A DNA stretch of 64,000 nucleotides, from contig JANQJK010000026.1 of NCBI GenBank assembly GCA_028281665.1, positions 186,001 through 250,000 on the forward strand, given 5' to 3'. This document shows positions 19,711 to 29,501 of the stretch, one piece after another. A model generated the notes under the pieces. That model saw nothing but the letters and a program-made list of their open reading frames with translations. It made no database searches and was not told where the DNA came from. Positions within the stretch are counted from its first letter, which is position 1. Each line of letters opens with the position of its first letter. The DNA comes from Hyphococcus sp. GTDB taxonomy: Bacteria > Pseudomonadota > Alphaproteobacteria > Caulobacterales > Parvularculaceae. Made by a program: the position numbers and the translations under genes.

Positions 19711-19791
19711 AACAGCCTTACTGTTACGGTCAAGGTATCGCCAATTGCCGCAAAGCGCGGCAACTGTGTCAAGGTGCCTGCATTTTGGACG

Positions 19792-21042
19792 TCAGGGCAG
19801 TATCAGTCCGGCGAGCGCCGCGCTCATCAAATTGGAAAGCGACCCGGCCAGGATGGCGTAGACGCCATACTCGGCGATCTGGCTCATCCGGTCGGGAATC
19901 AGGGATCCGAGCCCGCCCAGCAAAATGGCGATGGATGAGAGATTGGCGAACCCGCAAAGCGCGAAAGTGATAATCGCGGCGGACCGGGGGCTGAATGCGT
20001 CCGGTTGATTGATGAAGCTGATATAGGCGACGAATTCGTTGAGGATCAGTTTTTCGCCAAATAGCGCGCCGGCGGCCTGCGCTTCGGCCCACGGAATGCT
20101 TAAAAGATACATCAGGGGTGAAAACACCCAGCCGAGCACGCGCTGCAACGACAGGTTATCCACGCCAATCAGCCCTCCAACGTTGCCAAGGAGACCGTTG
20201 GCGAGCGCGATCAGCGCGACGAACGCCAGCAGCATGGCGCCAATGGTAAGGGCGAGTTTTAAACCGTCTTGCGCGCCGGACGCCGCCGCCATGAAAACAT
20301 TCGCATGGGGACTGCGCTCTTTCGTGATGTCCATGATCGTGAGTTCGGAATCGTCCTTCTCCGAACCGTCGGGTACGATCAGCTTCGCCATCAACAGCCC
20401 GCCGGGCGCGGCCATGAAGCTTGCCGCGAGCAGATACTCCAGGTTCACGCCAAGCGCCGCATATGCGGCGAGAACCGTTCCAGCAACGGAAGCCAACCCG
20501 GAAGTCATGATCGCGAAGAGCTGCGGGTTGGTGATGCGGTTAAGATAAGGCTTGATCGCCAGAGGCGCTTCTGTCTGGCCGACAAATACGTTGGCGGCGG
20601 CATTGAGGGACTCAACCGGACGCGTTCCGATAACGACGTTCAGAAATCCGCCGACGCCGGCGACAATAGCCTGCATCACGCGCATGTGATAAAGAACGGA
20701 CATCAGCGCCGAAAAGAAAATGATGATCGGTAATACGTGGATCGCGAAGACGGTTCCGTAATCGTCGCCGGCTAATCCGCCGAAGATCATCCCGATGCCT
20801 TCATTGGCGTAGCTGAGGATTGTCGTCACGCCGGCTGAGAGGCCCTTGATCAGGTCGACGCCGAAAGGCGTGCGTAATACAAAAAAAGCAATAGCGGCCT
20901 GTAAGGCGAATGCGCTCAGGACGACGCGAAAATTGATGGCCAGCCGGTTCTTCGAAAAGACGATTGCGATCAGCAGGATCGCGGCGACACCCGCAAATCC
21001 GATGGCGCGGCCCTGAAAAAAGCCGAGAACCGTCTCGATCAT
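19792..21042 (-). CDS. nupC: concentrative nucleoside transporter (NupC/CNT family)
   Basis: A 416-residue inner-membrane permease that takes up nucleosides with H+ or Na+. The substrate-binding signatures of the CNT family are clear: [17 protein letters not shown] at residues 144-160, and in the second half [12 protein letters not shown] and [13 protein letters not shown]. Many hydrophobic segments and a Gly-rich re-entrant region agree with the fold. It is transcribed in the same direction as the XdhC operon, 81 bases upstream of it. Nucleoside salvage next to purine-oxidase maturation genes would make sense physiologically, but that is inference. Confidence 0.92.
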   Translation of the reverse strand: MIETVLGFFQGRAIGFAGVAAILLIAIVFSKNRLAINFRVVLSAFALQAAIAFFVLRTPFGVDLIKGLSAGVTTILSYANEGIGMIFGGLAGDDYGTVFAIHVLPIIIFFSALMSVLYHMRVMQAIVAGVGGFLNVVIGTRPVESLNAAANVFVGQTEAPLAIKPYLNRITNPQLFAIMTSGLASVAGTVLAAYAALGVNLEYLLAASFMAAPGGLLMAKLIVPDGSEKDDSELTIMDITKERSPHANVFMAAASGAQDGLKLALTIGAMLLAFVALIALANGLLGNVGGLIGVDNLSLQRVLGWVFSPLMYLLSIPWAEAQAAGALFGEKLILNEFVAYISFINQPDAFSPRSAAIITFALCGFANLSSIAILLGGLGSLIPDRMSQIAEYGVYAILAGSLSNLMSAALAGLILP

Positions 21043-21136
21043 GAATAACCCTTTTCGAAAGCTGCGCCGTATGGGCGTCGACAGGCGAGAGCTTGAGACC
21101 TTAGGAAAGGGAAGGCCCGGCGTCTACGCCTTGCGC

Positions 21137-22204
21137 TTATGGGGCTATGGAAAACGCATCGACCGCCGCCGAGGTCTCGGCGCCGCCGGCCTTCGCTGCA
21201 CCGCCAATCACGTAAATCTTGTCGTCGATCCTGACAGCGCCAAGGCCGTGGCGCGGGCGCGGCATTGCGGCCACGGCGCGCCAGCGGTCCGACCGCGGAT
21301 CATATTCCCAGGCGTCCGCGAATACGCCGCCGCCGTCCGATCCGAAATATTCCCCGCCGAAGACGTAGATCTTGCCGTTCAGCGCAGCGGCCGCGAGGCC
21401 CCCTTGCGCTTTCGGCATGGGCCGCGCCTTTTCCCAGCGGTCTGCGAGTGGGTCATAGACTTCGACGGCGGCCGTGTTGCCGTCGCGCACCGTGCGTCCG
21501 CCGATGACATAGAGCACGCCGTTTATGACGACGCCGGCGGTAGAGTTTCGCGGTGTCGGCAATGGCGCCAGATCACGCCATCGATTGCTGGCGGCGTCGT
21601 AAACCCAGTGCTTGTCCGTATCGATGTGATCGGACCACTCACGATTTCGGCTGCCGGCGGGCGCTCTGCCGCCGACAACGTGGATAAACCCGCCGACCGA
21701 CGCGCAAACCGCTTCCGCCTGCGGATGCGGCATGGGGCGCATGGGCGTCCACGGGCCGTTGATGTCGCCAAGTCGCCAGCAATCGGCCCGCATGCGCCAA
21801 CCGTCTCTGGCGTCGCGGGCAAAACCCCCGATGCCGTAGAGATAGCCGTTATTGTTGACGAGCATGAGGTGGTGGCGCGGGGCGGGCAGACGCGCGCCAT
21901 ATCCCCATTCGTCCGCTGCCGGATCAAACCAGACGGTGGCGCTCGTAACATTGTTCGGCTCGTCCGGCACAAGGCCGCCGGCGTTGACGATAATGTTAAA
22001 GGGCGTCGGCTTTAGGGACGGTCCGGCGTCGGAAGCTCTCCAGAAGGGCGCCGGATAAATCTCCTGTGCGGGAAACGGCATATCGGCGCGCGCCGTCCAG
22101 GTTCCCGGCGACTCAATTTCGTGGGCAAGGCTGCGCGGAATAGCCGCCATGGCGCCGGTCGCGACGCCTGCCGCCATGACTGTTCTTCTCGTCAGTGTGC
22201 TCAT
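21137..22204 (-). CDS. exported kelch-repeat beta-propeller protein
   Basis: A 355-residue protein with a likely Tat signal (TRRTVMAAGVATGAMAAIP, residues 4-22, cleavage near SLAHE). The mature part is made of kelch repeats, each with a Gly-Gly doublet followed by a spaced Tyr/Trp pair: YGIGGFARD, HVVGGRAP, YVIGGRTV, YVFGGEYF, YVIGGAAK, with phrases such as YDPLADRW and YDPRSDRW. This predicts a single beta-propeller resembling N-acetylneuraminate epimerase or galactose-oxidase propellers; no catalytic residue set is evident. The start at 22204 has a GGGGA ribosome site; an ATG 24 bases upstream is less likely. Confidence 0.82.
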   Translation of the reverse strand: MSTLTRRTVMAAGVATGAMAAIPRSLAHEIESPGTWTARADMPFPAQEIYPAPFWRASDAGPSLKPTPFNIIVNAGGLVPDEPNNVTSATVWFDPAADEWGYGARLPAPRHHLMLVNNNGYLYGIGGFARDARDGWRMRADCWRLGDINGPWTPMRPMPHPQAEAVCASVGGFIHVVGGRAPAGSRNREWSDHIDTDKHWVYDAASNRWRDLAPLPTPRNSTAGVVINGVLYVIGGRTVRDGNTAAVEVYDPLADRWEKARPMPKAQGGLAAAALNGKIYVFGGEYFGSDGGGVFADAWEYDPRSDRWRAVAAMPRPRHGLGAVRIDDKIYVIGGAAKAGGAETSAAVDAFSIAP

Positions 22205-22236
22205 TTTATTCCCCACCTTACGCAACAAAATCCAAC

Positions 22237-22857
22237 CTATAGTCCCGACCGAATTGCCGCGCAGGCGACCCGTTCGCCGGCGCCGCCGATGGGCTGCGTT
22301 TCATGATCGTCCGCATTCAGATGAACGATAATCGCAAAGCCGTTTTCATCGATGAGCGGGTGCGGACCAATCTCCGCAGAGGCCGCCTCGCTTGGAAACA
22401 ATGCGACCGTTCCATTGTAGATTTCCGCTGTCGCGCGCCCGTCGGCGCCGGCGTAAATATTCGGCAGGTCCGCGCGTTCCGGGCCGTCCGGATGAAGAAG
22501 GCCATGGCTCCGGTTGTCGGGGTTGATATGCCCGCCGGACGCTTTGAAGCCTGCGGCGTAGTCGGAACAGTCAGCAACCTGATGAAGGTGAATGCCGTGC
22601 CAGCCTTCGGTGAGGCCCGCCAGGTCGACCCGTATCAAAACACCGGCGCCCGGCGATTCGGCGAGGGCGACATAGCCGGTCGGCGCATTTTCGCGGTCGA
22701 CGAAACCGCCGGCTGCGTCGGCCCAGCCGGCGGGCGCCAGCGCGCTCAGCAATTCACCGTCAGCGGCGCCGGCAGCCGGCGCAGAATTTTCTCCACAAGC
22801 GGCAAGGAATATCCCGGAAGCCACTGAGATGGCGCACATTTTTGATATTGAATTCAC
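22237..22857 (-). CDS. sodC: Cu/Zn superoxide dismutase, periplasmic lipoprotein
   Basis: A 206-residue SodC that removes superoxide in the periplasm. The signal ends in LAAC (Cys21), a lipobox, followed by a small/Ala-rich linker. Copper and zinc ligands are recognisable in GWHGIHLHQVADC (His90, His92, disulfide Cys97), GGHINP (His110), RSHGLLHPDGP and, near the C-terminus, IIVHLNADDHETQP. The closing Cys in RVACAAI would complete the disulfide. It lies 32 bases from the kelch gene in the same direction and is divergent from gyrA. Confidence 0.92.
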   Translation of the reverse strand: MNSISKMCAISVASGIFLAACGENSAPAAGAADGELLSALAPAGWADAAGGFVDRENAPTGYVALAESPGAGVLIRVDLAGLTEGWHGIHLHQVADCSDYAAGFKASGGHINPDNRSHGLLHPDGPERADLPNIYAGADGRATAEIYNGTVALFPSEAASAEIGPHPLIDENGFAIIVHLNADDHETQPIGGAGERVACAAIRSGL

Positions 22858-23011
22858 ATTATCCCCAGTATGGACGAGTTCACCATTCTAACCGAATGGA
22901 AAGGCGGAATAAACAAGGCCTCGAACGGCCTTCCCGCGCTTGGCTTCGGGCGCCGCGAATGCTAAGGCAAACGCCCGATTTTCCAACCGATTCCATAGGT
23001 TTCTTCCATAA

Positions 23012-25765
23012 ATGGCGGACGACAAGAACGATAACGATTCCGGCCCCGGCGGGCCGGACGACAACGGCCCGATGAACGACCCTGGCGTGTCCTCGATCTC
23101 CATCGAAGACGAGATGCGGCGCTCCTATCTCGACTACGCGATGAGCGTCATCGTCAGTCGGGCGATCCCCGATGCGCGCGACGGCCTGAAGCCCGTGCAC
23201 CGGCGCATTCTGTGGTCGATGCACGAGAACAAGTATTTCTGGGACCGCCCGTACAAGAAATCGGCGCGGGTGGTCGGCGATGTCATCGGTAAGTATCACC
23301 CCCATGGGGATCAGGCCGTCTATGACGCGCTGGTGCGGATGGCGCAGGATTTCTCCATGCGTTTGCCGTTGCTGGACGGTCAGGGCAATTTCGGCTCCAT
23401 TGACGGCGATCCGCCGGCGGCCATGCGATACACCGAAGTGCGCATGGGCAAACCGGCCGCCGCGCTTCTTGAAGATATCGAAAAAGACACGGTTCAATAT
23501 CAGGCGAACTATGACGGGTCTGAAAACGAGCCGATGGTTCTGCCGGCCCGGTTTCCGAACCTTCTTGTAAACGGGGCCGGCGGCATCGCCGTCGGCATGG
23601 CGACGAACATTCCGCCGCACAATCTCGGCGAGATTGTCGATGCGACGATTGCCATGATCGAAAACCCGTCGATCACCGACGATGAATTGATAGCCATTGT
23701 GCCGGGTCCGGACTTTCCGACGGCGGGCACGATTTTGGGCCGCGCCGGGTCCAAGGCGGCGCTGCTGCTCGGGCGCGGTTCGGTCGTCATGCGCGGGCGC
23801 GCGACCATCGACGAAATCCGCAAGGATCGCTACGGCATCGTGATCACGGAAATCCCGTATCAGGTAAACAAAGCGCTGATGATTGAGCGCATTGCGGAAC
23901 TGGTGCGCGACAAGAAAATTGAAGGCATCGCAGACATTCGCGACGAGTCGAACCGAGAGGGCATACGCGTCGTGGTCGAACTGCGCCGGGATGCGGCGGC
24001 GGATGTTGTGCTGAATCAGCTGTATCGCCACTCCGCGCTACAGACGAGTTTCAGCGTCAATATGCTCGCGCTGAATGGCGGTCGCCCGCAGCAGATGACC
24101 CTGCGCGATGTCTTGTCGTCCTTCATCGACTTCCGCGAGGAAGTCGTCACCCGGCGGACGAAATTCGATCTCGCCAAGGCGCGCGACCGCGCTCATATCC
24201 TTGTCGGTCTTGCGATTGCGGTTGCGAATATCGATGAAGTCGTTGCGTTGATCCGCAAGGCCCCGGACCCGGCGACGGCGAAAATACAGTTGATGGAACG
24301 CGACTGGCCCGCAAAAGATCTCGCGCCGCTGGTCGCTCTGGTCGCCGATCCGCGCCATATGATGACCGAGGGCGGCACGTTGAAGCTGTCGGAAGAACAG
24401 GCCAAGGCTATTCTCGATCTGCGATTGCAGCGTTTGACGGCGCTCGGCCGCGATGAAATCGGCGACGAGCTGAAGGGATTGGCAGAGAAGATCGCTGACT
24501 ATCTGGACATTCTGCGTCGGCGCGACCGGGTCCTCCAAATCATCACCGATGAGCTGACCGTCGTTCGGAACGAGTTTGCGACGCCGCGGCGCACGGAGAT
24601 CATCGAAGCGGAAGGCGAGGTTGAGGACGAAGACCTCATCGCTCAGGAAGACATGGTCGTGACGGTGACGCACTCCGGCTATGTGAAGCGTACCGCGCTA
24701 TCGACCTATCGTGCGCAAAAGCGCGGCGGCAAGGGCCGCGCCGGCATGAAGTTCAAGGATGAGGATTTCGTCAACCAGCTGTTCGTTGGCAATACCCATA
24801 CGCCGCTCCTGTTTTTCACGAACACGGGCATGTCGTACAAAATGAAACTCTGGCGATTGCCGGAGGGCGCGCCTACGTCGCGCGGCAAGGCGTTCGTAAA
24901 CCTTCTGCCGCTTGGCCCTGACGAACGCGTTACGAATATTCTCCCATTGCCTGAAGACGAGGATTCCTGGGAGCAGTTGCAGATCATGTTCGCAACGCGA
25001 TCGGGCAGTGTCCGGCGCAACAAGCTTTCCGATTTCCAGCGGGTCAATCGGAACGGCAAGATCGCCATGAAGCTGGATGAGGGCGATGCGATTATCGGCG
25101 TGCAGATTTGCCGCGAAGATGAGGACGTGCTGCTGACGACGGCGACGGGCCACTGTATTCGTTTCCCTGTCGATGTGGTGCGCGTCTTTGCGGGCCGAAC
25201 GTCAACAGGCGTTCGAGGGATCAAGCTCGATAAGGACAACCGCGTGATCTCGATGGCGATCCTGCACCATGTTGAGACCTCGTCGGAAGATGCGAAAGCC
25301 TACCTGAAACATGCCGCCGCGATGCGTCGCGCGGCGGGCGAAGAAAACATTGATGAGCCGGAAGACAGCGACACGCCTGACGTGGCGATCAGCCAGGAAC
25401 GGATCGCAGAACTCGGCGCCCGCGAGCAGTTCGTGTTGACCGTTACCGAGAACGGATACGGCAAACGAACGTCGTCTTATGAGTACCGAACATCCGGGCG
25501 CGGCGGCAAAGGCATCATCGCAATCCAGACGACCGAACGAAACGGCAAGGTTGTCGCCTCCTTTCCGGTTGAGGAAACCGATCAGCTCATGCTCGTGACC
25601 GATGGCGGGCAGCTTATCCGCACCCCTGTCGACGGCATCCGCATCGCCGGGCGCAACACGCAAGGCGTGACGATCTTTAAAACGCGCGCAGGCGAACGGG
25701 TGGTCTCGGTCGGCCGCGTCGAGGACGCCGAAGAGGACGAGGAGGAGGGCGGCGACAATGGCTAA
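23012..25765 (+). CDS. gyrA: DNA gyrase subunit A
   Basis: A 917-residue GyrA, the breakage-reunion subunit that introduces negative supercoils with GyrB. The winged-helix domain holds the quinolone region [20 protein letters not shown] and the catalytic Tyr140 in [10 protein letters not shown]. The C-terminal domain is a six-bladed pinwheel with the GyrA box form [10 protein letters not shown] and further blades ([10 protein letters not shown]). The protein has an acidic 20-residue N-terminal extension and an acidic tail ([11 protein letters not shown]). Gln101 occupies the position of E. coli Ser83, a site that influences quinolone sensitivity; Asp105 (E. coli Asp87) is unchanged. The gene end overlaps coaD by 8 bases. 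Confidence 0.97.
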   Translation: MADDKNDNDSGPGGPDDNGPMNDPGVSSISIEDEMRRSYLDYAMSVIVSRAIPDARDGLKPVHRRILWSMHENKYFWDRPYKKSARVVGDVIGKYHPHGDQAVYDALVRMAQDFSMRLPLLDGQGNFGSIDGDPPAAMRYTEVRMGKPAAALLEDIEKDTVQYQANYDGSENEPMVLPARFPNLLVNGAGGIAVGMATNIPPHNLGEIVDATIAMIENPSITDDELIAIVPGPDFPTAGTILGRAGSKAALLLGRGSVVMRGRATIDEIRKDRYGIVITEIPYQVNKALMIERIAELVRDKKIEGIADIRDESNREGIRVVVELRRDAAADVVLNQLYRHSALQTSFSVNMLALNGGRPQQMTLRDVLSSFIDFREEVVTRRTKFDLAKARDRAHILVGLAIAVANIDEVVALIRKAPDPATAKIQLMERDWPAKDLAPLVALVADPRHMMTEGGTLKLSEEQAKAILDLRLQRLTALGRDEIGDELKGLAEKIADYLDILRRRDRVLQIITDELTVVRNEFATPRRTEIIEAEGEVEDEDLIAQEDMVVTVTHSGYVKRTALSTYRAQKRGGKGRAGMKFKDEDFVNQLFVGNTHTPLLFFTNTGMSYKMKLWRLPEGAPTSRGKAFVNLLPLGPDERVTNILPLPEDEDSWEQLQIMFATRSGSVRRNKLSDFQRVNRNGKIAMKLDEGDAIIGVQICREDEDVLLTTATGHCIRFPVDVVRVFAGRTSTGVRGIKLDKDNRVISMAILHHVETSSEDAKAYLKHAAAMRRAAGEENIDEPEDSDTPDVAISQERIAELGAREQFVLTVTENGYGKRTSSYEYRTSGRGGKGIIAIQTTERNGKVVASFPVEETDQLMLVTDGGQLIRTPVDGIRIAGRNTQGVTIFKTRAGERVVSVGRVEDAEEDEEEGGDNG

Positions 25766-26255
25766 ACGGCGAGGCCTTTATCCGGGCACGTTTGATCCGC
25801 TGACCCTCGGTCATGTGGACATCATTGAGCGCGCGGTGAAACTCGTTGACGAACTCGTTGTCGGCGTCGCCATCAATCGCGACAAGGGCCCGCTTTTCAC
25901 TCTGGACGAGCGTGTCGGGATGGTTGAGCGGGAAATGGACCGGATCGCCAAGGCGAGCGGCGTTTCCATCAAAGTGACGCCCTTCGAAAACCTGTTGATG
26001 CAGTTCGCCGAGCAGCAGGAGGCGGCGATTATCATTCGCGGTCTCCGCGCCGTGTCGGACTTTGAGTATGAGTTCCAGATGGTCGGCATGAACCAGGCGC
26101 TTAATGACGATATCGAAACGGTTTTTCTGATGGCTGACGCCCGTTACCAATCCATCGCCTCGCGCCTTGTGAAGGAGATTGCGCGGCTTGACGGCGATAT
26201 CGCATCGTTTGTGCCGGCGCATGTCCGTGACGCACTGAAACAGAAATTCTCATAG
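25758..26255 (+). CDS. coaD: phosphopantetheine adenylyltransferase
   Basis: A 165-residue CoaD, which makes dephospho-CoA from phosphopantetheine and ATP, the penultimate step of CoA synthesis. The nucleotidyltransferase motif is TFDPLTLGH (residues 11-19), with a family-typical [17 protein letters not shown] and the late segment [13 protein letters not shown]. It starts inside the last codons of gyrA (8-base overlap), so the two are co-translated. It complements the pantothenate genes found 9-11 kb downstream. Confidence 0.96.
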   Translation: MAKRRGLYPGTFDPLTLGHVDIIERAVKLVDELVVGVAINRDKGPLFTLDERVGMVEREMDRIAKASGVSIKVTPFENLLMQFAEQQEAAIIIRGLRAVSDFEYEFQMVGMNQALNDDIETVFLMADARYQSIASRLVKEIARLDGDIASFVPAHVRDALKQKFS

Positions 26256-26323
26256 GCGGTCGATTTTGTCGTCCGCCATGCGTTTTCTTTGCATTGAGCT
26301 AGAAACCATGAGGAGGTAGCGAG

Positions 26324-26740
26324 ATGGCGAATATTTCCGGGAGATGTCTGTGCGGATCGGTCAGTTACAGCGGCGAGGGCGAGCCTGTCTTTATGGGCAA
26401 TTGCCATTGCACCGATTGCCGAAAATCAAGCGCCTCCGGCCACGCTGCGCTGATGGCGGTCCCTGAAGCGGCGATAAACATGGCCGGCCCGGTTTCGACC
26501 TACGAACTGACGGCCGATTCCGGCGCCACAGTGACGCACAATTTTTGCCCCAAATGCGGCTCACAAATGTTTAATACGAATTCCAACATCCCCGGCATTA
26601 CGGTCCTCGTCGCCTCGACGCTGGATGACCCGGAAATTTACAAACCGGCGGCGACTGTTTATGCGTCGCGGGCGCTCAGCTGGGATCAAGCGGACCCCGG
26701 CGCCGAGAAGTTCGACAAGATGCCGCCGATGGGCGGCTAG
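26324..26740 (+). CDS. GFA-family (glutathione-dependent formaldehyde-activating-like) zinc protein
   Basis: A 138-residue GFA/CENP-V-like protein. Zinc ligands are in the expected order: CLCG (Cys8, Cys10), NCHCTDC (Cys27, Cys29, Cys32) and FCPKCGS (Cys75, Cys78). Members bind glutathione or S-hydroxymethyl-glutathione, but most have no proven enzyme activity, so the exact function is open. A strong AGGAGG lies 7 bases before the ATG. Confidence 0.88.
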   Translation: MANISGRCLCGSVSYSGEGEPVFMGNCHCTDCRKSSASGHAALMAVPEAAINMAGPVSTYELTADSGATVTHNFCPKCGSQMFNTNSNIPGITVLVASTLDDPEIYKPAATVYASRALSWDQADPGAEKFDKMPPMGG

Positions 26741-26752
26741 GCAGGCAGGAAT

Positions 26753-27652
26753 ATGGTTGTGCGTATCTGGAACGTATCACTGGCGGCGTTTGCGATCGGC
26801 ATAGCGCCCGCTGCGGCTGACAAAGATGCCCCTGCGGAGCCGACGCCGCAGGAAATCGTCGATAACGCGCCGGCGGACGTCTGGCGCCCGGTCGAGCCCG
26901 ACAACAGCATCTATATGGATTTGCCGGCGGGCACGGTCGTTATTGAACTTCGCTCGGATCTGGCCCCGGCGCACACGCAGAGAATCAAGGAACTCACGCG
27001 GGAAGGGTTTTACAACGGCCTCAATTTTCACCGCGTGATCGAAGGGTTCATGGCGCAGGGCGGCGATCCGAAGGGCGACGGCACCGGCGGATCGGACAAG
27101 CCGAACCTGCCAGGCGAGTTTATTCGCGACACCAGCGAGGTGACGGGCTTCCGCGCCATCGGACGCGATCGCATCGCCCCGCGCGTCGGCTATATCGACG
27201 GCATGCCGGTCGGCGCACAACCGGAATCCTTACGCACCTTCACAACGGCGTCACGGGTTAACCTTTGGCCGCTTCATTGCCCGGGCGTCATGTCGATGGC
27301 GCGGGCGACGGATCCGAACAGCGCCAACAGCCAGTTCTTCCTGATGATCGGAGACTCGCGGCTGAATCTGGACAAGCGATACACGGCCTGGGGCTGGATC
27401 GTGGATGGCTTTGAAGCGACCCGGCGTATCGCGCGCGGCGAGCCGCCGGCGCGGCCGACGCCGATCATGCGCGTGCGGGTCGGATCGGACGTTCCCGCGG
27501 GCGAGCGCCGGGACATCAAAGTCATGCGCACCAACAGCGAAACTTTTATGCGTTACTTGAAACGCCGCGGCGATGTTGATGATACGGGGTATGTAAAAGA
27601 TATCTGCGATATCAAGGTGCCCGCGCTTGTAGATGGGAAAATTGAACGATGA
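26753..27652 (+). CDS. exported cyclophilin-type peptidyl-prolyl isomerase with large insertion
   Basis: A 299-residue protein with an N-terminal signal (about 1-22, ending PAAA) and a cyclophilin domain that catalyses proline isomerisation in the periplasm. Cyclophilin motifs are YNGLNFHRVIEGFMAQGGDPKG (around residues 82-103, shown here in part as FHRVIEGFMAQGGDP) and NSANSQFFLM. Between them is an extra stretch of about 45 residues (starting GFRAIGRDR and ending NLWPLHCPG) absent from the shorter neighbour. A C-terminal extension of about 70 residues follows the fold. It overlaps the next cyclophilin gene by four bases (ATGA), a tandem pair serving periplasm and cytoplasm. Confidence 0.88.
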   Translation: MVVRIWNVSLAAFAIGIAPAAADKDAPAEPTPQEIVDNAPADVWRPVEPDNSIYMDLPAGTVVIELRSDLAPAHTQRIKELTREGFYNGLNFHRVIEGFMAQGGDPKGDGTGGSDKPNLPGEFIRDTSEVTGFRAIGRDRIAPRVGYIDGMPVGAQPESLRTFTTASRVNLWPLHCPGVMSMARATDPNSANSQFFLMIGDSRLNLDKRYTAWGWIVDGFEATRRIARGEPPARPTPIMRVRVGSDVPAGERRDIKVMRTNSETFMRYLKRRGDVDDTGYVKDICDIKVPALVDGKIER

Positions 27653-28098
27653 GCGAAAAGCTGATTCTGACGCTGGATACCGGCGACGTAACGATTGAAC
27701 TGATGCCGGAAAAGGCGCCCAATCACGTCGCGCGGATCAAGGAACTCGCCGAGGAAGAGTTTTACGACGGCGTGCCGCTGCATCGCGTCATCGACGGCTT
27801 CATGGCTCAGATGGGCTGTCCGAAGGGCAACGGCACTGGCGGGTCGGATAAGCCGAACCTTGCGGCCGAGTTCAATGACGTCAGCCATCAGCGAGGCGTT
27901 TGTTCCATGGCGCGAGCGCAGGACCCCGACAGCGCCAACAGCCAGTTTTTCATCTGCTTTGACGATGCATCCTTTCTCGACGGCCAGTACACGGCCTGGG
28001 GCCAGGTCGTCGAAGGCATGGAGAATGTTGACGCCGCCGCCCGGGGCGAACCGCCGGCGAATCCGACAAAAATCGTCTCAATGCGCGTTGGCGCCTGA
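27649..28098 (+). CDS. ppiB: cytoplasmic cyclophilin-type peptidyl-prolyl isomerase
   Basis: A 149-residue minimal cyclophilin with no signal peptide. The active-site segment is LHRVIDGFMAQMGCPKGNGTGG (about residues 46-67; catalytic Arg in HRV, then FMAQ), with MARAQDPDSANSQFFI and a closing WGQVVEGM. This is the compact bacterial PpiB layout. Its start overlaps the stop of the exported paralogue, with which it shares the NGTGGSDKPNL loop, so the pair probably arose by duplication. Confidence 0.92.
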   Translation: MSEKLILTLDTGDVTIELMPEKAPNHVARIKELAEEEFYDGVPLHRVIDGFMAQMGCPKGNGTGGSDKPNLAAEFNDVSHQRGVCSMARAQDPDSANSQFFICFDDASFLDGQYTAWGQVVEGMENVDAAARGEPPANPTKIVSMRVGA

Positions 28099-28244
28099 GC
28101 CCGTCATAAAACTGTGACATTAATGCGGGATGGAAACCTGCTCTCACAGGGAGGGCGGGTTTTGCGCCGTATTCATGACACCTGGCGCCGATAACACGCT
28201 GCGGCTATTTCCAATGCAGCGCGAACATTGAGCGGGGCCGGCGC

Positions 28245-29492
28245 ATGGAATTCGATCTCAGCATATTCGCGATTATCGGCTTTATCTTTGCGGCTTACGC
28301 CGTCGTTGGTAACGATGCGCTGCAAACGCTCGGCACGTTTATCAATTCCAACCGCCGGCTGCCCTGGTGGGCGCTGTTTCTGTTCGCAGCGACAATACTG
28401 ATCGTCGTGTTCTTTTACGGCTACATCACTGACGGCGGCGCGCTGAGAAACCCAGACGGCAGTCCCAAGCCCTTATGCGATTTCAGAATTGGCTGCGACA
28501 CCTCCTACGGGCGTCTGGACAACACCGACAAATATCCGCTGTTTGAGCCGCAATGGTATCACACCCTGCCTCCCCTGATGCTGCTCATCCTGACGCGCTT
28601 CGGCATCCCGGTTTCAACGACCTTCATGGTGCTTACCATTTTCGCGACGATGGCGGGCCTCAGCTCGATGCTGCAAAAATCGCTGATCGGCTATGGGCTG
28701 GCGTTTGTTGTCGGCGTCGTGATCTACATGGCGCTGTCGCGAACGCTGGAACAGTTCTTCCGCAAAACCGAACACCAGCAGCACGCGCCGGTCTGGGTGT
28801 TGTTGCAGTGGCTGACAACGGCCTATCTATGGGCCGTCTGGTTGATGCAGGATTTCGCCAACATTTTTATCTTCCTGCCCCGTGGAGACGGCATAACGCC
28901 GGGATCCGGGCTCAACCCCGCAGAGGCGATTGCAGCCGTAGCCGTAACGGTCCTGTTGCTCGGGTACACATTCTGGAATCAGGGCGGGCCCGTCCAGCGC
29001 ATTCTCCAGAGCAAGACATCGGTCAAGGACATTCGCTCCGCCACGATCATTGACTTCACCTATGCGTCGCTCCTCTTTTACTTCAAGGAGCTGAACGATA
29101 TTCCGATGTCCACGACGTGGGTGTTCCTCGGTCTTATCGCCGGCAGGGAGTACGCCTTCGCCGTAACAACGCGCGCGATCAGCTTTATGCGCACCGCGCG
29201 CGTTACCATGTCGGATTTCTCCAAGGCGTTCATCGGTCTTGTCATATCGGTCGATATGGCCCGCGGACTGCCATGGCTGGCTCAGGGCTTCGAGGGGGAG
29301 GGGCTGTTTCGACCGCCGCCCCTAAGCGAATTGGCGCCGACGCCGAACTTTGCCTGGTTCCTCATTGTCATCAATCTGATGCTGATTCCCGTCGCGATCT
29401 ACCTCGCGCGGAATACGGTCACGCGCATGGCCGCATTGTTTGCGGTTTATGTGGCGGCCGCCATCGCGTTCGTTCTCATGCCGATCGCGTAA
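28245..29492 (+). CDS. polytopic membrane protein, possible distant PiT-type permease
   Basis: A 415-residue protein with about ten hydrophobic segments and no assignment I can make with confidence. Two halves carry similar motif pairs: GNDALQTLGT (22-31) with GIPVSTTFMV (120-129), and QDFANIFIFLP (202-212) with DIPMSTTWVF (285-294). Phosphate permeases of the PiT family have an internally duplicated GxNDxAN...P[VM]STTH pattern, so this looks like a remote relative, perhaps for an anion. The His that follows STT in true PiT proteins is Phe or Trp here, so phosphate itself is doubtful. The gene converges with the ZIP transporter, 9 bases away. Confidence 0.6.
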   Translation: MEFDLSIFAIIGFIFAAYAVVGNDALQTLGTFINSNRRLPWWALFLFAATILIVVFFYGYITDGGALRNPDGSPKPLCDFRIGCDTSYGRLDNTDKYPLFEPQWYHTLPPLMLLILTRFGIPVSTTFMVLTIFATMAGLSSMLQKSLIGYGLAFVVGVVIYMALSRTLEQFFRKTEHQQHAPVWVLLQWLTTAYLWAVWLMQDFANIFIFLPRGDGITPGSGLNPAEAIAAVAVTVLLLGYTFWNQGGPVQRILQSKTSVKDIRSATIIDFTYASLLFYFKELNDIPMSTTWVFLGLIAGREYAFAVTTRAISFMRTARVTMSDFSKAFIGLVISVDMARGLPWLAQGFEGEGLFRPPPLSELAPTPNFAWFLIVINLMLIPVAIYLARNTVTRMAALFAVYVAAAIAFVLMPIA

Positions 29493-29501
29493 GTCGGCGC
29501 G

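Noticed and set aside
21041..22015. 324-codon open frame on the plus strand
   Set aside because: It is antisense to the kelch protein, and the periodicity reflects the kelch repeats read backwards.
22880..24031. 383-codon open frame on the minus strand
   Set aside because: It is antisense to the start of gyrA and composed of low-complexity Arg/Val/His sequence. GyrA motifs on the plus strand are unambiguous.
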